From the NCBI GenBank assembly GCA_964022365.1, contig CAXHZN010000002.1:62001-126000 (forward strand): 64,000 nt of DNA, written 5' to 3'. The notes beneath the pieces were generated by a model that saw only the letters and a program-made list of their open reading frames with translations, did not search any database and was not told the origin of the DNA. The translations under genes and the position numbers were made by a program. The number at the start of each line of letters is the position of its first letter. Positions within the stretch are counted from its first letter, which is position 1. The DNA comes from CAJXJP01 sp964022365 (GTDB lineage Bacteria; Patescibacteriota; Gracilibacteria; BD1-5; UBA6164). Positions 40,531-51,313 of the stretch are shown in pieces.

Positions 40531-41351
40531 AGTTCACTATTTTTTTCTTTTAGTAAATTAATAATTGTTCCTGTTAAATATAATGTTGATTGTACTTCTA
40601 ATTTTTCAGTTTCATCTCTCTTTTCTCAATCATGTCTTTTTCAGTAATCATTTAAGTATGTATATAATCAATTTAATATTCAATTCCATTGTTTAGAAAA
40701 ATCATCACTTCAACCAAAATATTTTAATATTTCTCATTTATTAGCATTTAATCATTTAGTATTTCATAATATTTCTTTTGAAAAAGTTTCTAAAGTTGTA
40801 AAACACATATCTAAGGTTCAATGTAAATCTCATTTTAAATAATTTGTTATTGCTTCGTGGTAATCTTTTTCAGCTTTATATCATTTTATATTAGATAATG
40901 ATTCTTCTATAATTTCTTTATCAAGTTCTTTATTTCAAGATGGATAAAATATTCAATTCTTTAAATTAATTCATAAATCTATATGGTCTCTATTTATAGA
41001 TTTATCTATAAGTACTTTTATAAGTTTTTCTATATTTGCTCTTCAATTATTAATTTCTATTAGTAATTCTAAAATCTGTAAAGTTTTTTCAAAAGAATTT
41101 TGAGTGATATATTCTAATCATTTATATTTATTTTGATAATTATGCCTTGGATTATAATAACTAGATGAGTTTAATCCTAATTCTAAACATAGATATTCAA
41201 CTATATTTTCATATCTATAGTTATTGAAGTAATTATAGGTTTTGTTTTTTATATCATCAAGAATTATTTCATTTACTCTATTAATAAACTTTTCTTTTCA
41301 TTCTTCATATGATACTTCTAATCAGAATCTTTTATAAAAATTTGTAATCAT
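40518..41351 (-). CDS. HEPN-like cargo protein, 277 aa
   Basis: The C-terminal 130 residues (DYHEAITNYLKGDLHGTLDMCFTTLETFSKEILG... up to YGKRHDGEKRDE) have the shape of HEPN/AbiJ-type domains: paired helices, a 'Y..A...y..G...ga...c..tLE...K.il' first part and an R-H pair in the last helix. The N-terminal half is unknown. Many TGA glycines. It overlaps the recombinase start by 13 bases, so the two are coupled. A defence or toxin role is possible by analogy with HEPN cargo on other elements; not proven. Confidence 0.5.
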
Positions 41352-41450
41352 TTTAAATATATTAATAAATATTTCTTATATTTTACATCTTTCAATAAAT
41401 ATGTCTAACCAAATAATATTTATTTGTGAAAAAATAAGTTTTGTTAAAAA

Positions 41451-41594
41451 CTATTCCTCAATATTTTCAATAATATAGGTCCAATAATTTATCATTATTT
41501 CTACAGCTTCCGGGATTTCCTCTTTTGGAAAAGTAGGGAAGAGAGTCTGAATTTCTAATTCAAACTCTTTTTTTTCTTGCTGACTAATTACCAT
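41451..41594 (-). CDS. Small protein, 47 aa, coupled to Rep
   Basis: MVISQQEKKEFELEIQTL... up to YIIENIEE, acidic and helical. Its start ATG (41594) overlaps the Rep stop in the sequence ATGGTAATTAG, a classical coupling arrangement. May be a copy-control or accessory factor; no family known. Confidence 0.55.
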   Translation of the reverse strand: MVISQQEKKEFELEIQTLFPTFPKEEIPEAVEIMINYWTYIIENIEE

Positions 41595-42636
41595 ATTTAT
41601 AGTAATTATGAAGTATGTCTTCTAGATTTTCTCTACAATACTTTTCTTCCTTAGCTAATTCTCTTGCTATTTTTTCCTTATCTAATAATTCTTTAAAATT
41701 TTCTATTCATATAGATTTTAAAGTAGATTCTTTTATTAATCATTCTGATATAAGAGAACGAACAGGGCAATATCACAGATTATAAATGAGCTTTGCATGT
41801 CATAAGAAGATTTTTCTCCTTTTATCTCTGTAATATGTACTTTGATAAAGTTCAGGATCTATTTTTTCATACCTTTTCACATAAAGTGTAGTTTTGTCTC
41901 AAGGAAGTTCTTCGAAGATTTTAGAGTGTTTATAAATATAGTTTTTTAGTATTCATAATAATATAGTGCTATTAAATAAATCCATGTAATCTATATTTTT
42001 TGCGAGTTCACTTCTGACTTCTAACTCTACTCTTGTCATATGATTGTTGAGTAAATAATCACTATAAATATCATTTTTTCTCTTTGCTAATATATCAGCT
42101 ATTTTATTATAAATCCTTATAATCTGTCTTTTATTCTTTGTTTTTTGTTTTTCTCAAATATATCTTGTTTCTATTTCTCCATTTTGACCATTAAATGTTG
42201 CTCACCTTTGTGAAAGTTTAGAAAATGTTTCTAATATTTTTGATATTTCAATATCAATATCAACAGCAATATCAAATCTTTTCGTTTTTCATAAATAAAA
42301 TTGGTCGAGAAAATAAAGTATTCTGTCCTCTGATAATAAACGAAATCCAGTTGAATATACTACTAAATAATCAAGTGTAGCAATAGCTTGCTGAGATATT
42401 CATTTATAATATGCAAATAATGTATTTTGACTTTCTTTAAAATCATATTCATCTTTGAAAAATAATATTTTATACATGTATTTATCAATTTTGAGTCTTC
42501 TGATATAAAATCAGTTTATAATTTTTACTTCATTAGAAGCAATAAAAAGTTCATCTTTAAATGTTCCATAAATTTCTAAAGTATCTAAACCAAAATGAAA
42601 TATATGAGATTCTAAGTTTTCTATAGTTTGAGTCAT
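41584..42636 (-). CDS. Rolling-circle replication initiation protein (Rep_trans family)
   Basis: 350 aa. Core motif region: KRFDIAVDIDIEISKILETF (the 'R.D.avDi' strand), GEIETRYIGEKQKTKNKRQIIRIYNKIAD and HMTRVELEVRSELAKN. This is the 'ET.Y.G......iRiYdK......RvElE.R' pattern of Rep_trans proteins of plasmids and integrative elements. It would nick a double-strand origin, most likely in the structured region directly upstream (42640-43070). Ends at TAG. Confidence 0.8.
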
Positions 42637-43020
42637 AATTTTATAATTAAATATGACTACCGGTAATCGAAATAAGTGAGTACTTCTAGAGTGTACTGCT
42701 CCGGCATTATTGTGCCGGAGACTTCGTTTGAGATATCTGTACGAAAATAACAGTTATAAGATAAAATTGACTGTGTAATTTTTCACTTTCCCGTATTTCC
42801 ATGACCGACGAAATACGGAAAAGAAATTCAAGTTTGTATTCATCTGTCAAAGTATTATAAAGTGAAAAAATTACATCGCGTTGCTCAGTAAATTTTTTCT
42901 TAAACTGATTTTCTAATGTTTATTCCTGCTTCAGCGACGTGACGTGGGCTTGTCCCCACACGACAGACCTCTGAATCCGAAAAGAGAAGTAGTTTCGTAC
43001 ATGGTTGATTTTTAAGCTTA

Positions 43021-43066
43021 AAAAAATCCCAGAGTGAAAGGTATACCTTTTCACTACTGGGATTAT
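43021..43066. terminator. Long imperfect hairpin with A/T tract
   Basis: AAAAAATCCCAG...CTGGGATT enclosing GTGAAA/TTTCAC. On the minus strand it ends in T6, so it would stop transcription from the 43146 gene before the origin region. Confidence 0.55.
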
Positions 43067-43091
43067 GTTTGTAAATGGCTTAAAATACAAA

Positions 43092-43121
43092 AAACAAAAA
43101 GAGACGAACTATCTCTTTTTT
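43092..43121. terminator. Terminator of the 43146 gene
   Basis: AAAAAGAGA / TCTCTTTTT hairpin shortly after the minus-strand stop codon. Confidence 0.65.
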
Positions 43122-43145
43122 ATCTCTTTTTTGAGATTCTATATA

Positions 43146-43925
43146 TTATTTTCAATCCTGTATTATTTGAATGAAGTTATTTTTTATCTCTAAAACTTTT
43201 TTATCATATTTATCTAAAATAGATTTATTAATAGTTTTTAGATAAGAATTTTTAATATTATCTACAGATAATGTTAAATAATCATAATTTTTATCATCTT
43301 TGCTATAAGTATTTTCATAAAGTTCTATAAAATCATAGAGTTCAATAAAGTAAGTGTCATTTTTTTTTTTTTTTTTTGTTAGTAATGATAAAAAATACCC
43401 AGATTTAGTATTAGTTGATAATTCAAATATTTTTTCATTAATAATTAAATTTCAATTATGACAATCAATATGTTTTATGATTTCTTTATCATCTTTATTC
43501 TTATCATACTTTTTAGGTTCTCAATAAAGTAATGCTAAAACTATATCAGTTTTATCAATTAAATATTTTGATTTACTATTAGTGATTTCTTCTCAAAATT
43601 TATTCACTTCTTTCATGTAAACAAAGTGATATAGAATTCTATCTAAAAACCAAGAAAAAAATTTAAATTTTATATAGACATTTCTCCAATCATTAGATTT
43701 TTCTAATACGTTATTTTTATAATTCTGAAAATTTCTTTCATATATTCTTAATGTTGTTATATCATCTTTATATATACGAATACTTCTAAAATGTCATCAT
43801 CTATAACTTGAGATAGTTTTAATGAGTGCATCTAAAGAAGAAGCGCTTACGTCATTTGCAGGTCGAATGTTTTGATGGTATTTAGTTTGTATAAATACAA
43901 TATATCTTGTATTAGTTGGTAACAT
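43146..43925 (-). CDS. Element cargo protein with coding A18 tract, 259 aa
   Basis: A soluble, Lys/Asn/Tyr-rich protein starting MLPTNTRYIVFIQTK, no known motif. In the coding strand there are 18 consecutive A (43360-43377), read as Thr-Lys5-Asn. The frame is open through this tract to TAA as the sequence stands. A change in tract length would truncate the last 80 residues, so the gene could be phase variable or subject to polymerase slippage. Divergent from the 44191 gene. Confidence 0.6.
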
Positions 43926-44190
43926 AGTATTTTTTAATGTGAAATATATATTTAAATTATAATATGAGATTAATATTAAAACTCAAATAAAAATACTCGA
44001 CAGATATGCGCGTGTTAATTTATAAATATTTTTTAATGTTCTTAATTTAAAGTTAATTTATTTAGTATTTGATTAATTATACAAATAGGGATTAAGGAAA
44101 TGGTGTGCGAATATTTATTTTACATGGAATTGATTTTTTCTTATAATATGTTATATTCAACTGTAAATTTAAGAAGTAATAAAGAATAAT
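43926..44190. other. Divergent promoter region
   Basis: No coding frame; AT-rich, contains the 44119 promoter. Confidence 0.5.
44119..44147 (+). promoter_or_regulatory. Promoter of the 44191 gene
   Basis: TTTACA at 44119-44124, 17-bp spacer, TATAAT at 44142-44147; start expected near 44154. Confidence 0.65.
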
Positions 44191-45198
44191 ATGTTTAAAT
44201 TGTGGAGTGAAAATAATCCTGCGGTAATAGAACAGCTGAAGCCTGATTTATGATTAAGGTCATGGAATAATTTGGAGTCTGATGAAAAATATAAAATATG
44301 GAAATTCTTAGAAGAATATTTTTTTAATATTGAACAAATAGAAAATACCTGATATAAAAGAGAAAAGGAATATTTATTTTATGGAAATGATTGGTATAAG
44401 AAGGAATTAAAGGAAAGGATAAAACATAGTATTTATTTTCTAAATGAAAAGTATAAACATAAAAGTTATGCAAGTAAATATTTAAAAGATGACACATTAA
44501 ATAATGCGTGTGAAGATTTCTACGATATATTTAATAATCAAGATGAAAATATAGTATTAGAACTTTTATCTATATATGCTAAAATTCTTATTATTTGGTC
44601 AAAAAAGACGAATGGCTATTTAAATAAAAAAGAAGATGAAAAGGATGAAGATTACGAAATAAGATTTAATAATTATCAATTCAGATATTTTGATAAATTT
44701 GCTGATAGATTAAATGAAATTTTTTGAGATTTTTGATTAAATATATTATTAAGTAGACAATGATTTATACCAAAACAAGAAGATAAAATCATAGAGGATA
44801 TATTTAAACCAACTTTAGAATTTTTATCAGATAAAAAATGGGAAAGTGTAAATAGAGATTTGTCAGATTGATTTAATGATTATAATAATAAGGATTATAG
44901 TTGATGTATTACTAAAACGATATCAGCTATTCAGTGATTTTTACAAATCCAGGTTGACTGAACATTATCAAATTTAAGTATAAAAGAGTGAATTAAGAAA
45001 AGTAAGGAGAAGTGATTAATTCCAAATGATATTTTTACAGAAACTATATTTAAAAATATAGATGGTATTATCTCTAGAGAGAGACAAGAAACTGCTGATG
45101 CTCATCCTAAAAGGGAGTATGCAAATGAAAATAATGCTAGATTGATTCTTAATTTATCGATGGTTTTTATGCAACATTTTATACAGAAAGCTAACTAA
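44191..45198 (+). CDS. HEPN/AbiJ-like cargo protein, 335 aa
   Basis: The C-terminal part (YNNKDYSGCITKTISAIQGFLQIQ..., then GIISRERQETADAHPKREYANEN) matches the AbiJ-type/HEPN C-terminal layout 'y..ai..a..AiE..lk......R....gdaH', with R...H as the likely catalytic pair. N-terminal 200 residues are unrecognised and Trp-rich. More than ten TGA glycines. Single-gene unit with its own promoter. By analogy an abortive-infection or toxin-like RNase; not shown. Confidence 0.55.
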
Positions 45199-45472
45199 TA
45201 ATGTGTTTTAAATAAATTGATTTATATTATCCAATATCTTTCTCAAAGTTCGACTATCGCGAGAAAGCGTACCTCCATTAAAACCAAAAAAAAACGGCTA
45301 TTTATAGCTGTTTTTTTATTGTAGTTAAAATTTAAGAAATTTTAGAGAAAAATGATTTTTTGTTTTATAGTAGGGAATAGAGAGAGTTAAAATATGATAT
45401 GTATTAAATAATATTGACAAGTAAAATTAATAATTTAATATATATGTATTAACATATAAGCTAGATCATAAT
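45199..45472. other. Intergenic region inside the element
   Basis: Contains a CTTTCTC/GAGAAAG hairpin (45238-45267), then a CGTACCTCCATT sequence that resembles the end of the tRNA/att core, a terminator (45286-45318: AACGGCTA/TAGCTGTTTTTTT) and a promoter TTGACA (45414-45419)-16-TAATAT for the next gene. Confidence 0.5.
45286..45318 (+). terminator. Terminator
   Basis: AAAAAAACGGCTA, loop TTTA, TAGCTGTTTTTTT; downstream of the 44191 gene. Confidence 0.75.
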
Positions 45473-47239
45473 ATGAATATGAAAAATTGATTAGTTCATC
45501 CATTAGCAGTTTTTTGATCGACATCAAAAGAAATTAGTACAGTAGAGCAAAGGAGGTATTTATATGATCAAGAAAATAAATTAGATAGGTTAGTACAAAA
45601 TCAAGAGTGATTTAATAACTCAATTAATAATTTACTACAGTCTAGAGAAAATCAAGTTAAAGATATATTAGCTTATCAGAGAGATCAAGATCAAAATCAG
45701 ATGCAACAAATGAGTGATATATATTGGTGAATAAATTCCTGAATGAATAATATATCTAATCAACTTCAAAAATTAAATCAGAATCAAATTGATTTTTTTA
45801 TAGCAAATATACAAGCGTTAAGTATTATAGATCAACATGCAAAAACAGGATTTTCAAACTTACTTGAATCGTCAAAACAACAAACCTTATTATTAAGTGA
45901 CATTTCAGGGAAAATAGGACAGATAATTGATACATTAAGAAATCCAAGAAAAATAGAATGATTAGAATATAAAAGGGATTGAATAACATATTTACAAAAA
46001 GAATGGTATACTGAAGCATTAGAATATTTTTATCTATCATCAGAAAAATTAACAACAGATCAAGAAGTGTATTTTTTTCTATGATTGATAGAATTTGAAC
46101 ACTCTAATAATTATAATAAAGCAGCAGAACATTTTGATAAAGCTATTAAATATTCTGAATGATATGGTGATACTAAAGTTAATATTCAGGCATCAGATAA
46201 ATTAGCTAGTGTTTTATTTATATCATTATGAGATAAGGAAGATAATGAATTAACTCACAAAATTTTTGACTTACAATTACATGCAGTAAAAAGTAACAAC
46301 TGAATAAATCAAAGGCACGTATATGATTTACTCAAATATTCTGTTTATGTAGAAAATTATGATATTTTTGAAGAACACCTATATATTTTATTAAGAGAAA
46401 ATTCTAGCCTTATTTTAGAAATATATTCAGATCAAGTATTTGTGACTAATTTAGATTCATTATTGATTATCGATAATGTTATCGAAAAAATAAGAAAAGA
46501 AGACCTTGAAAGTACTAAAGGTCATATTAATCACTTACAATGAGAAATTCAAAGATTAGAAAGTTGTAATTATCTTGCATGACAAGTTCTTTATATAGAT
46601 TCAAAAGTTATAATTATATGAAATAATAATTGAGAAATTACTCAGATATTAAGAGTAAGTAAAAATTATGAAGAGGTTAGGTCTATATCTAAATGAGATA
46701 TGATGAATCAGTGACTAAAGTATGTAAAGATTTATAGTAATGATAAAAATACTATTTATGGATTAAGTGATACATCAGAAGAATTAAAGTGAGAGAAAAA
46801 TGCAAAATGTTTTTTTATGGATTCAAATTTGTGATTTTATGGGAGTTTACATAAGGGGAAATTATCGGTTACGCAGCTAAAAGATTGAGATAGATGCATA
46901 TATATATGGTGAGATGGTAAAAATATGCTTGAACAAGTATCCAAATATACATTATCAAACGATACGAAAGTATCTTCTAGGACAGCTCTTAAAGAAATTT
47001 CATGAGGAAATTGAAAAATTAATTTTATAAAACCAAACTGAAAACCTTTATTATATTTGAGTAAATATCAAGAACTAGTTGGTAAGTATAAAGAAATAGA
47101 TAATTTTATTGAAGAACATATATCTTTATCGTTTGATAAAAAATGATATTGAGAATTAAAAATATTTAATGAAATATTTCCTGTAATGAGAGCAAAAAAT
47201 ATGTATGGGTTTTACGATTACAGTATTAATTTTAAATAA
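45473..47239 (+). CDS. Element cargo protein with coiled coil and TPR-like repeat, 588 aa
   Basis: The first 160 residues are Gln/Asn-rich coiled coil (NKLDRLVQNQEGFNNSINNLLQ...). Around residues 175-225 a TPR-like pair is visible (GITYLQKEWYTEALEYFYLSSEKL, NKAAEHFDKAIKYSE). The rest is a beta-rich region with VLYIDSKVIIIGNNNGEIT. No enzyme motif. Many TGA glycines. It is the last gene before the right repeat; function unknown, cargo or element-maintenance. Confidence 0.6.
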
Positions 47240-47309
47240 AAAGTACTCTTAAATTATTAATATTCACAGACTTAATTCTCTCAATAAGTTCACTTACATC
47301 TATTTCAGC

Positions 47310-47404
47310 CACCTCCATTTTGAAAATTGCAAAAATTAATAAAATTTAGAAACGAGTTATCCACAAGCGATAGATCTTTTTTAGTGTTTAAAAAAAATCG
47401 ACAC
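47310..47404. repeat. Right direct repeat (attR candidate)
   Basis: Copy of 39117-39213. The first 33 bases are identical and the rest has a few mismatches and one gap. The tRNA part is limited to CACCTCCA. The hairpin seen in the left copy is weakened here (GATAGATC instead of GATAGCTC). Confidence 0.85.
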
Positions 47405-47455
47405 TTCTTTTTCATCAGAAATTCTTCTAAATTTATATATGTTTAATTTAAAAAA

Positions 47456-48367
47456 ATGAAAAAAAGAATAACCATTTATATTTCAATAATTGTATTATTA
47501 TTTATTTGATATATTTATTTATTTTCAGAAATAGAAGATAAATATATTGATAAAACTGATTGAATTAATTATCAGATAGATGTAGTAGAAGATGAAAATC
47601 ATGTTGAAGTGCAATCTAATTTAGAAATTTCTCAAGAAAAATGATATTATTATAAATCAATTGTAGCAGAGGAAAAAGAGTTTTGATTTATGAAAACTCT
47701 AGAAAATAATGATTTAAATTATAATCAATCCGATGAAATTGGGTATAATTATCTTAGATGAGAAAGACCAATTTGTCCTGGAATGCCAAATAAAGAAAGT
47801 TGTATAAAAGAGTCATATTGACCAATTTATAAAAAATATAGTATTTGAAAAGATGTTTATGAATTAGTATTTGATGAAAAAAATAAAAGACTTCAAAATA
47901 GTAACAAATATTTTATTTTTAAAAATAATACACTCATATTCGAAGATACTATAGAAATGGTTTGAGCAAGGAGTCCTTATAAAACGTATGAATATAATTG
48001 AAAATTATTATTTATTTATACTAAAAATAAAGGTGATAATGAAGTTTTGTATAATGTGTTTTACAATGGAGAATATATAAATAAAAAATATGATTTTGAA
48101 AATGTAGATGGATATTTTAGCTATAACGATAAAGAATGATTTATAATAGATAAAACAAAGTTATATTTTAATGGGAAAATTCTGCCTTACAGATTTGATT
48201 ATATTCAAAATACTGCTTGTTGTACCGCACCTTCATTATTTAAAGTATATAATAATTGAAAACTTCTATTTGCTAATAAAAGAGGGAATACTATAGACGA
48301 TGTAGAATTTGAACTTATTGAGTTAGACTTGAATAATTATTTAAAACAAAAAACACTTCATTTATAA
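47456..48367 (+). CDS. Exported hypothetical protein, 303 aa
   Basis: One N-terminal hydrophobic helix (ITIYISIIVLLFIGYIYLF). The rest is beta-rich with repeated Tyr-Asn-Gly blades (for example FEYNGKLLFIYTKNKG, YFSYNDKEGFIIDKT, YNNGKLLFANK), reminiscent of a beta-propeller of short WG-like or kelch-like repeats. Two Cys pairs (CPGMPNKESC and CC). Eleven or more TGA glycines. Function unknown. Confidence 0.6.
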
Positions 48368-48381
48368 ATGGAGTGTTTTTT
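48349..48381. terminator. Convergent terminator
   Basis: AAAAACACTTCATTTATAAATGGAGTGTTTTTTT hairpin at the end of the 47456 gene. Confidence 0.85.
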
Positions 48382-48398
48382 TATTTGTGAATTTTTTT

Positions 48399-49181
48399 TT
48401 AATCTGTATACAATATGTCATCACTCGTAAATTCAGAGTTTTTTTCTTGTTGTAAAATATTTTTTAATTTTTTCTCAGATAATCAAATAATATCTCAAAT
48501 AATTGAAAATTTTTGTTTTACATTACTTAAAAGCCATTTTCCATTATGTCTGATGAAAATATAATATTCTTTAAATTCAACAGACTCATTCATAGCTCTA
48601 TCTTTATATTTTTCTAGCGATTCGTGTTTTTCTCGTTGTAAAGTAGAAGATATAAATTTTCAAGTATTTTCACAAATAGTGTAATCAATCATCGCAGCAT
48701 CAACCTCCATCGCAAACATATCTCCATCTTTTCCTGGATTATCTCTCACAGACATAAGTGTCAATGAATTTATTCGAATATTATCTACTACATTCTTTTT
48801 ATCTTTTAATTGAAAATGTAAAATTCCAGTAATTTTTGAATGATAATTTTTAGTCATATATTTCATCATATTGATACTAGATTTGTTTTTCCAGTCATTT
48901 TGATATTGGTAAAATGTATCGCTCACATGTCTTTTTAATCAATCAATATCCCATGAAGAATCTTCTTTTAAAGCATTTTCTAAATTTATTTTAGCTTTTT
49001 TTATCATTTTCATTCTTCTGATTTTGTAGATTGCATAATATAGAGTTCCTATTACTGCTAGAATTCCTCATCATTGGCTATTTCAAGATCCTCATCATCA
49101 TCCAGCTCTTGCGTCTACTCACGAGTAAAAACTAAAAAAAAGAATTGAGATTATCACAGCGAAAATTATTTTTTTATTCAT
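48399..49181 (-). CDS. TIM44-like domain protein with signal peptide
   Basis: 260 aa. Signal peptide (MNKKIIFAVIISILFFSFYSGVDA), then RAGGGGGSGNSQGGG and a TM helix (ILAVIGTLYYAIYKI), an arrangement typical of bacterial TIM44-like membrane proteins. The TIM44-like fold follows: DIDGLKRHVSDTFYQYQNDW... up to WLLSNVKQKF. The poly-Gly stretch is written with TGA TGA TGA GGA, so the standard code destroys it. Such proteins bind membrane or peptide ligands; role unknown here. Confidence 0.7.
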
Positions 49182-49364
49182 ATTTCTTATATATCATATA
49201 TTTTTAATATTTTATCATATATTATTTGTGTATACAATTTATTTTTGTATAATTTTATTAAAATTATCTAGAATAATCTTAGATAATATACTTCAAGAGT
49301 ATATAAATAAAGATATTCTTCAAAAAGAAGAGATAAAATATATAATATATAAATTTTAAAAATT

Positions 49365-50333
49365 ATGAAAAAACTACTTGTGTGTCTCATTATACTTTTT
49401 TCATGTACTCAAACGTATGCACTAGATTATGTCTTAAATCAAAAAGACCTTATATTGGTAGAATCTCTCGAGAAAAAAATACTGAATATTACAGATGAAA
49501 AAAATATTGAAGCTACTATTTTAACACTTCAAAAATATACAAATAAATCTAAAAATATCAGAATAAATAAAATTTTAGAGGCTGTGATTGATAATTTAAA
49601 CGTACAAAAAAATACAGTAGTTATTCTAGAATGATGGAATATATATGATATTGATAATTATTTGTACTCAAAACAGTTGATTCAAAAATGAGAATATATC
49701 AAATATGTAGAAGATAAAAATAAAATAATAGCGTTAAGTAATTTTTTTGATTTTTTAGGGAATCAAGAAACATTAGAATGATATTTGTATCCAGATACCT
49801 ACTATATTAATAGTTCAAATTTTAAAATAAATGAATTTGTCATACAACAATTAGAAGCTTTTGAAAAAAAAGTCTACATTCAATTATTTTTAGACGAAAA
49901 TTGAAATAAGAAATATATAAATGAAATTACACACAGTGTTATAAATTTATCATCTATAGTAGAAAAAGAAGAAAAAAATACTTTAGAAAAACCTGTTGTG
50001 GCTTGAATTTTAAAAAAAAGAGTGAAACAACATTGGAATATATGAGCAGATATCACAACATGTTATCCTTATAAATTAACCTCAAAACAATGCAGTTTGG
50101 TTATTTCTAAATATATCAACGTACAATCAGATTATAACACGAGATTTATTACTTGATTGCCTCCAACGCCTATATCAAACCCAAGTTTTGAAACAATATA
50201 TGCAACTTTATATTCTCAAGATACAAATTATTATTATTATTTACATGATATTAATACTTGAAAAATTTATTATGCAGAAACGAATATACAGCACAATAAA
50301 AATAAAAAACTTTATATAAATAATAAAAAATAG
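49365..50333 (+). CDS. mltG: Endolytic murein transglycosylase MltG
   Basis: 322 aa with a signal peptide. LEGYLYPDTYYI, SSIVEKEEKNTLEKPVVAGILKKRV (catalytic Glu in VEKE) and YNTRFITGLPPTPISNPSFETIYATLYSQDTNYYYYLHD are the YceG/MltG blocks. The first LysM-like part is reduced. MltG cuts nascent glycan strands near the membrane and sets strand length. Ends at TAG. TGA(Gly) codons fall in LEGYL and GLPP. Confidence 0.92.
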
Positions 50334-50426
50334 AAAAAATATTTTCAAAAAATTAAATAAAATCATACAAATATAAAATATTTAAGAAATAAATTATAAA
50401 TAACTTTAGCTCCTATCTACAGTATT

Positions 50427-51290
50427 ATGAAAAGTATAGAAAAAAATAATATGCAAACTTTAGAAACTCAAATCGAAGGGACGTATTGAGATAAAGAAAT
50501 CAAAATAAATACATTTCCAGTTATGGGAAATAAAAATGTTGTGATTAATATTCATGGGACTTTTTGAAGTATGATTTGAGGAAATAATAAATATTTAAAT
50601 TTTGCTGAAAAATTGCAATCGAATAAAGTTTCAAATGTTTTATTATACGAATCAACGAGACAAAATATTCCACATGACGATTCTATAGCGGATAGATATA
50701 AACAAAAACAAGCAAGTTTCATCTGAAAAACATTTTGAGATGAACTGGATGATGCTAGAAGAGTAGTGCAATACTGTATTGAAAATTCAAAAAATTTATA
50801 TGCCGTAGATTCTCAAGACCTAGAAATAACGCTCAATGGAAATTCACTTTGAGGAATATTGGCATTTTATCTTGCCAATGAATTCCCACAAATAAAAAAT
50901 ATTTCTACTGTGTGAACTGGTTTGAGAATAGATATAAAAGATGTTCCTATTTTAGATACTTTTCCAGAGACTTGAGAATTATTAGAAAAAATGCATTCAT
51001 TTGGAGGAAAATTTTTGATGAATTATGGGACACAAGATGATGTTTTTACTCCTGAGGCTTTCGATGATTTTTATAATCAAGCATGAGCAAGTGATAAATT
51101 TATCGCTGAATTACCTGGAGTTGATCATACATTTTGAAAAAAACAATGAGAAGTTTCAACTCAACCATTTCAAGATGTTTTTAATAATATTGTTGAATTA
51201 ATCCAAAATTGAAATTTTGAATCAGCTCAATGTAGTGCTGTAAAAATGGAAGTAAAACAATCTGTTGCTAGAGCTTTTCATACAAAATAA
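50427..51290 (+). CDS. Alpha/beta hydrolase
   Basis: 287 aa. NIHGTFGSMIGGNNKYL (oxyanion HG), nucleophile elbow GNSLGGILAFYLANEFP and a C-terminal PGVDHTFG with the likely catalytic His fit the alpha/beta hydrolase fold. Start: ATG at 50427, with an alternative in-frame ATG 24 bases later. No signal peptide, so cytoplasmic. Substrate unknown. The elbow's glycine pair is TGA-GGA. Confidence 0.82.
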
Positions 51291-51313
51291 TATTTATTTT
51301 TTCATTTCTAAAT

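Larger units (their letters stand above)
42637..43145. other. Structured non-coding region, putative rolling-circle origin
   Basis: About 500 bases without a coding frame. Stems seen: CTCCGGCA/TGCCGGAG (42699-42720); CCGTATTTC/GAAATACGG (about 42791-42818) nested inside TGTAATTTTTCACTTT / AAAGTGAAAAAATTACA (42774-42875); GTGGG/CCCAC around 42945-42960; and AATCCCAG..AGTGAAA / TTTTCACT..CTGGGATT (43025-43064). GC is above the local level. Position directly before rep fits dso and sso; no nick site has been identified. Confidence 0.6.
39117..47404. mobile_element. Integrated element of about 8.2 kb at tRNA-Cys
   Basis: It is bounded by a near-perfect direct repeat (39117-39213 and 47310-47404), the left copy starting in the last bases of tRNA-Cys. 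Cargo: serine recombinase, HEPN-like protein, a 47-aa protein, a Rep_trans replication protein, a structured non-coding region, two unknown/HEPN-like genes and a TPR-like protein. The Rep and recombinase together suggest an element that can circularise and replicate by rolling circle. All genes use TGA as Gly. Confidence 0.8.

Noticed and set aside
45238..45292. tRNA-like 3' end and a third att-like site (CGTACCTCCATT) inside the element
   Set aside because: Only about 8 bases match the att core and the upstream hairpin does not fold into a tRNA; most likely chance or an old remnant.
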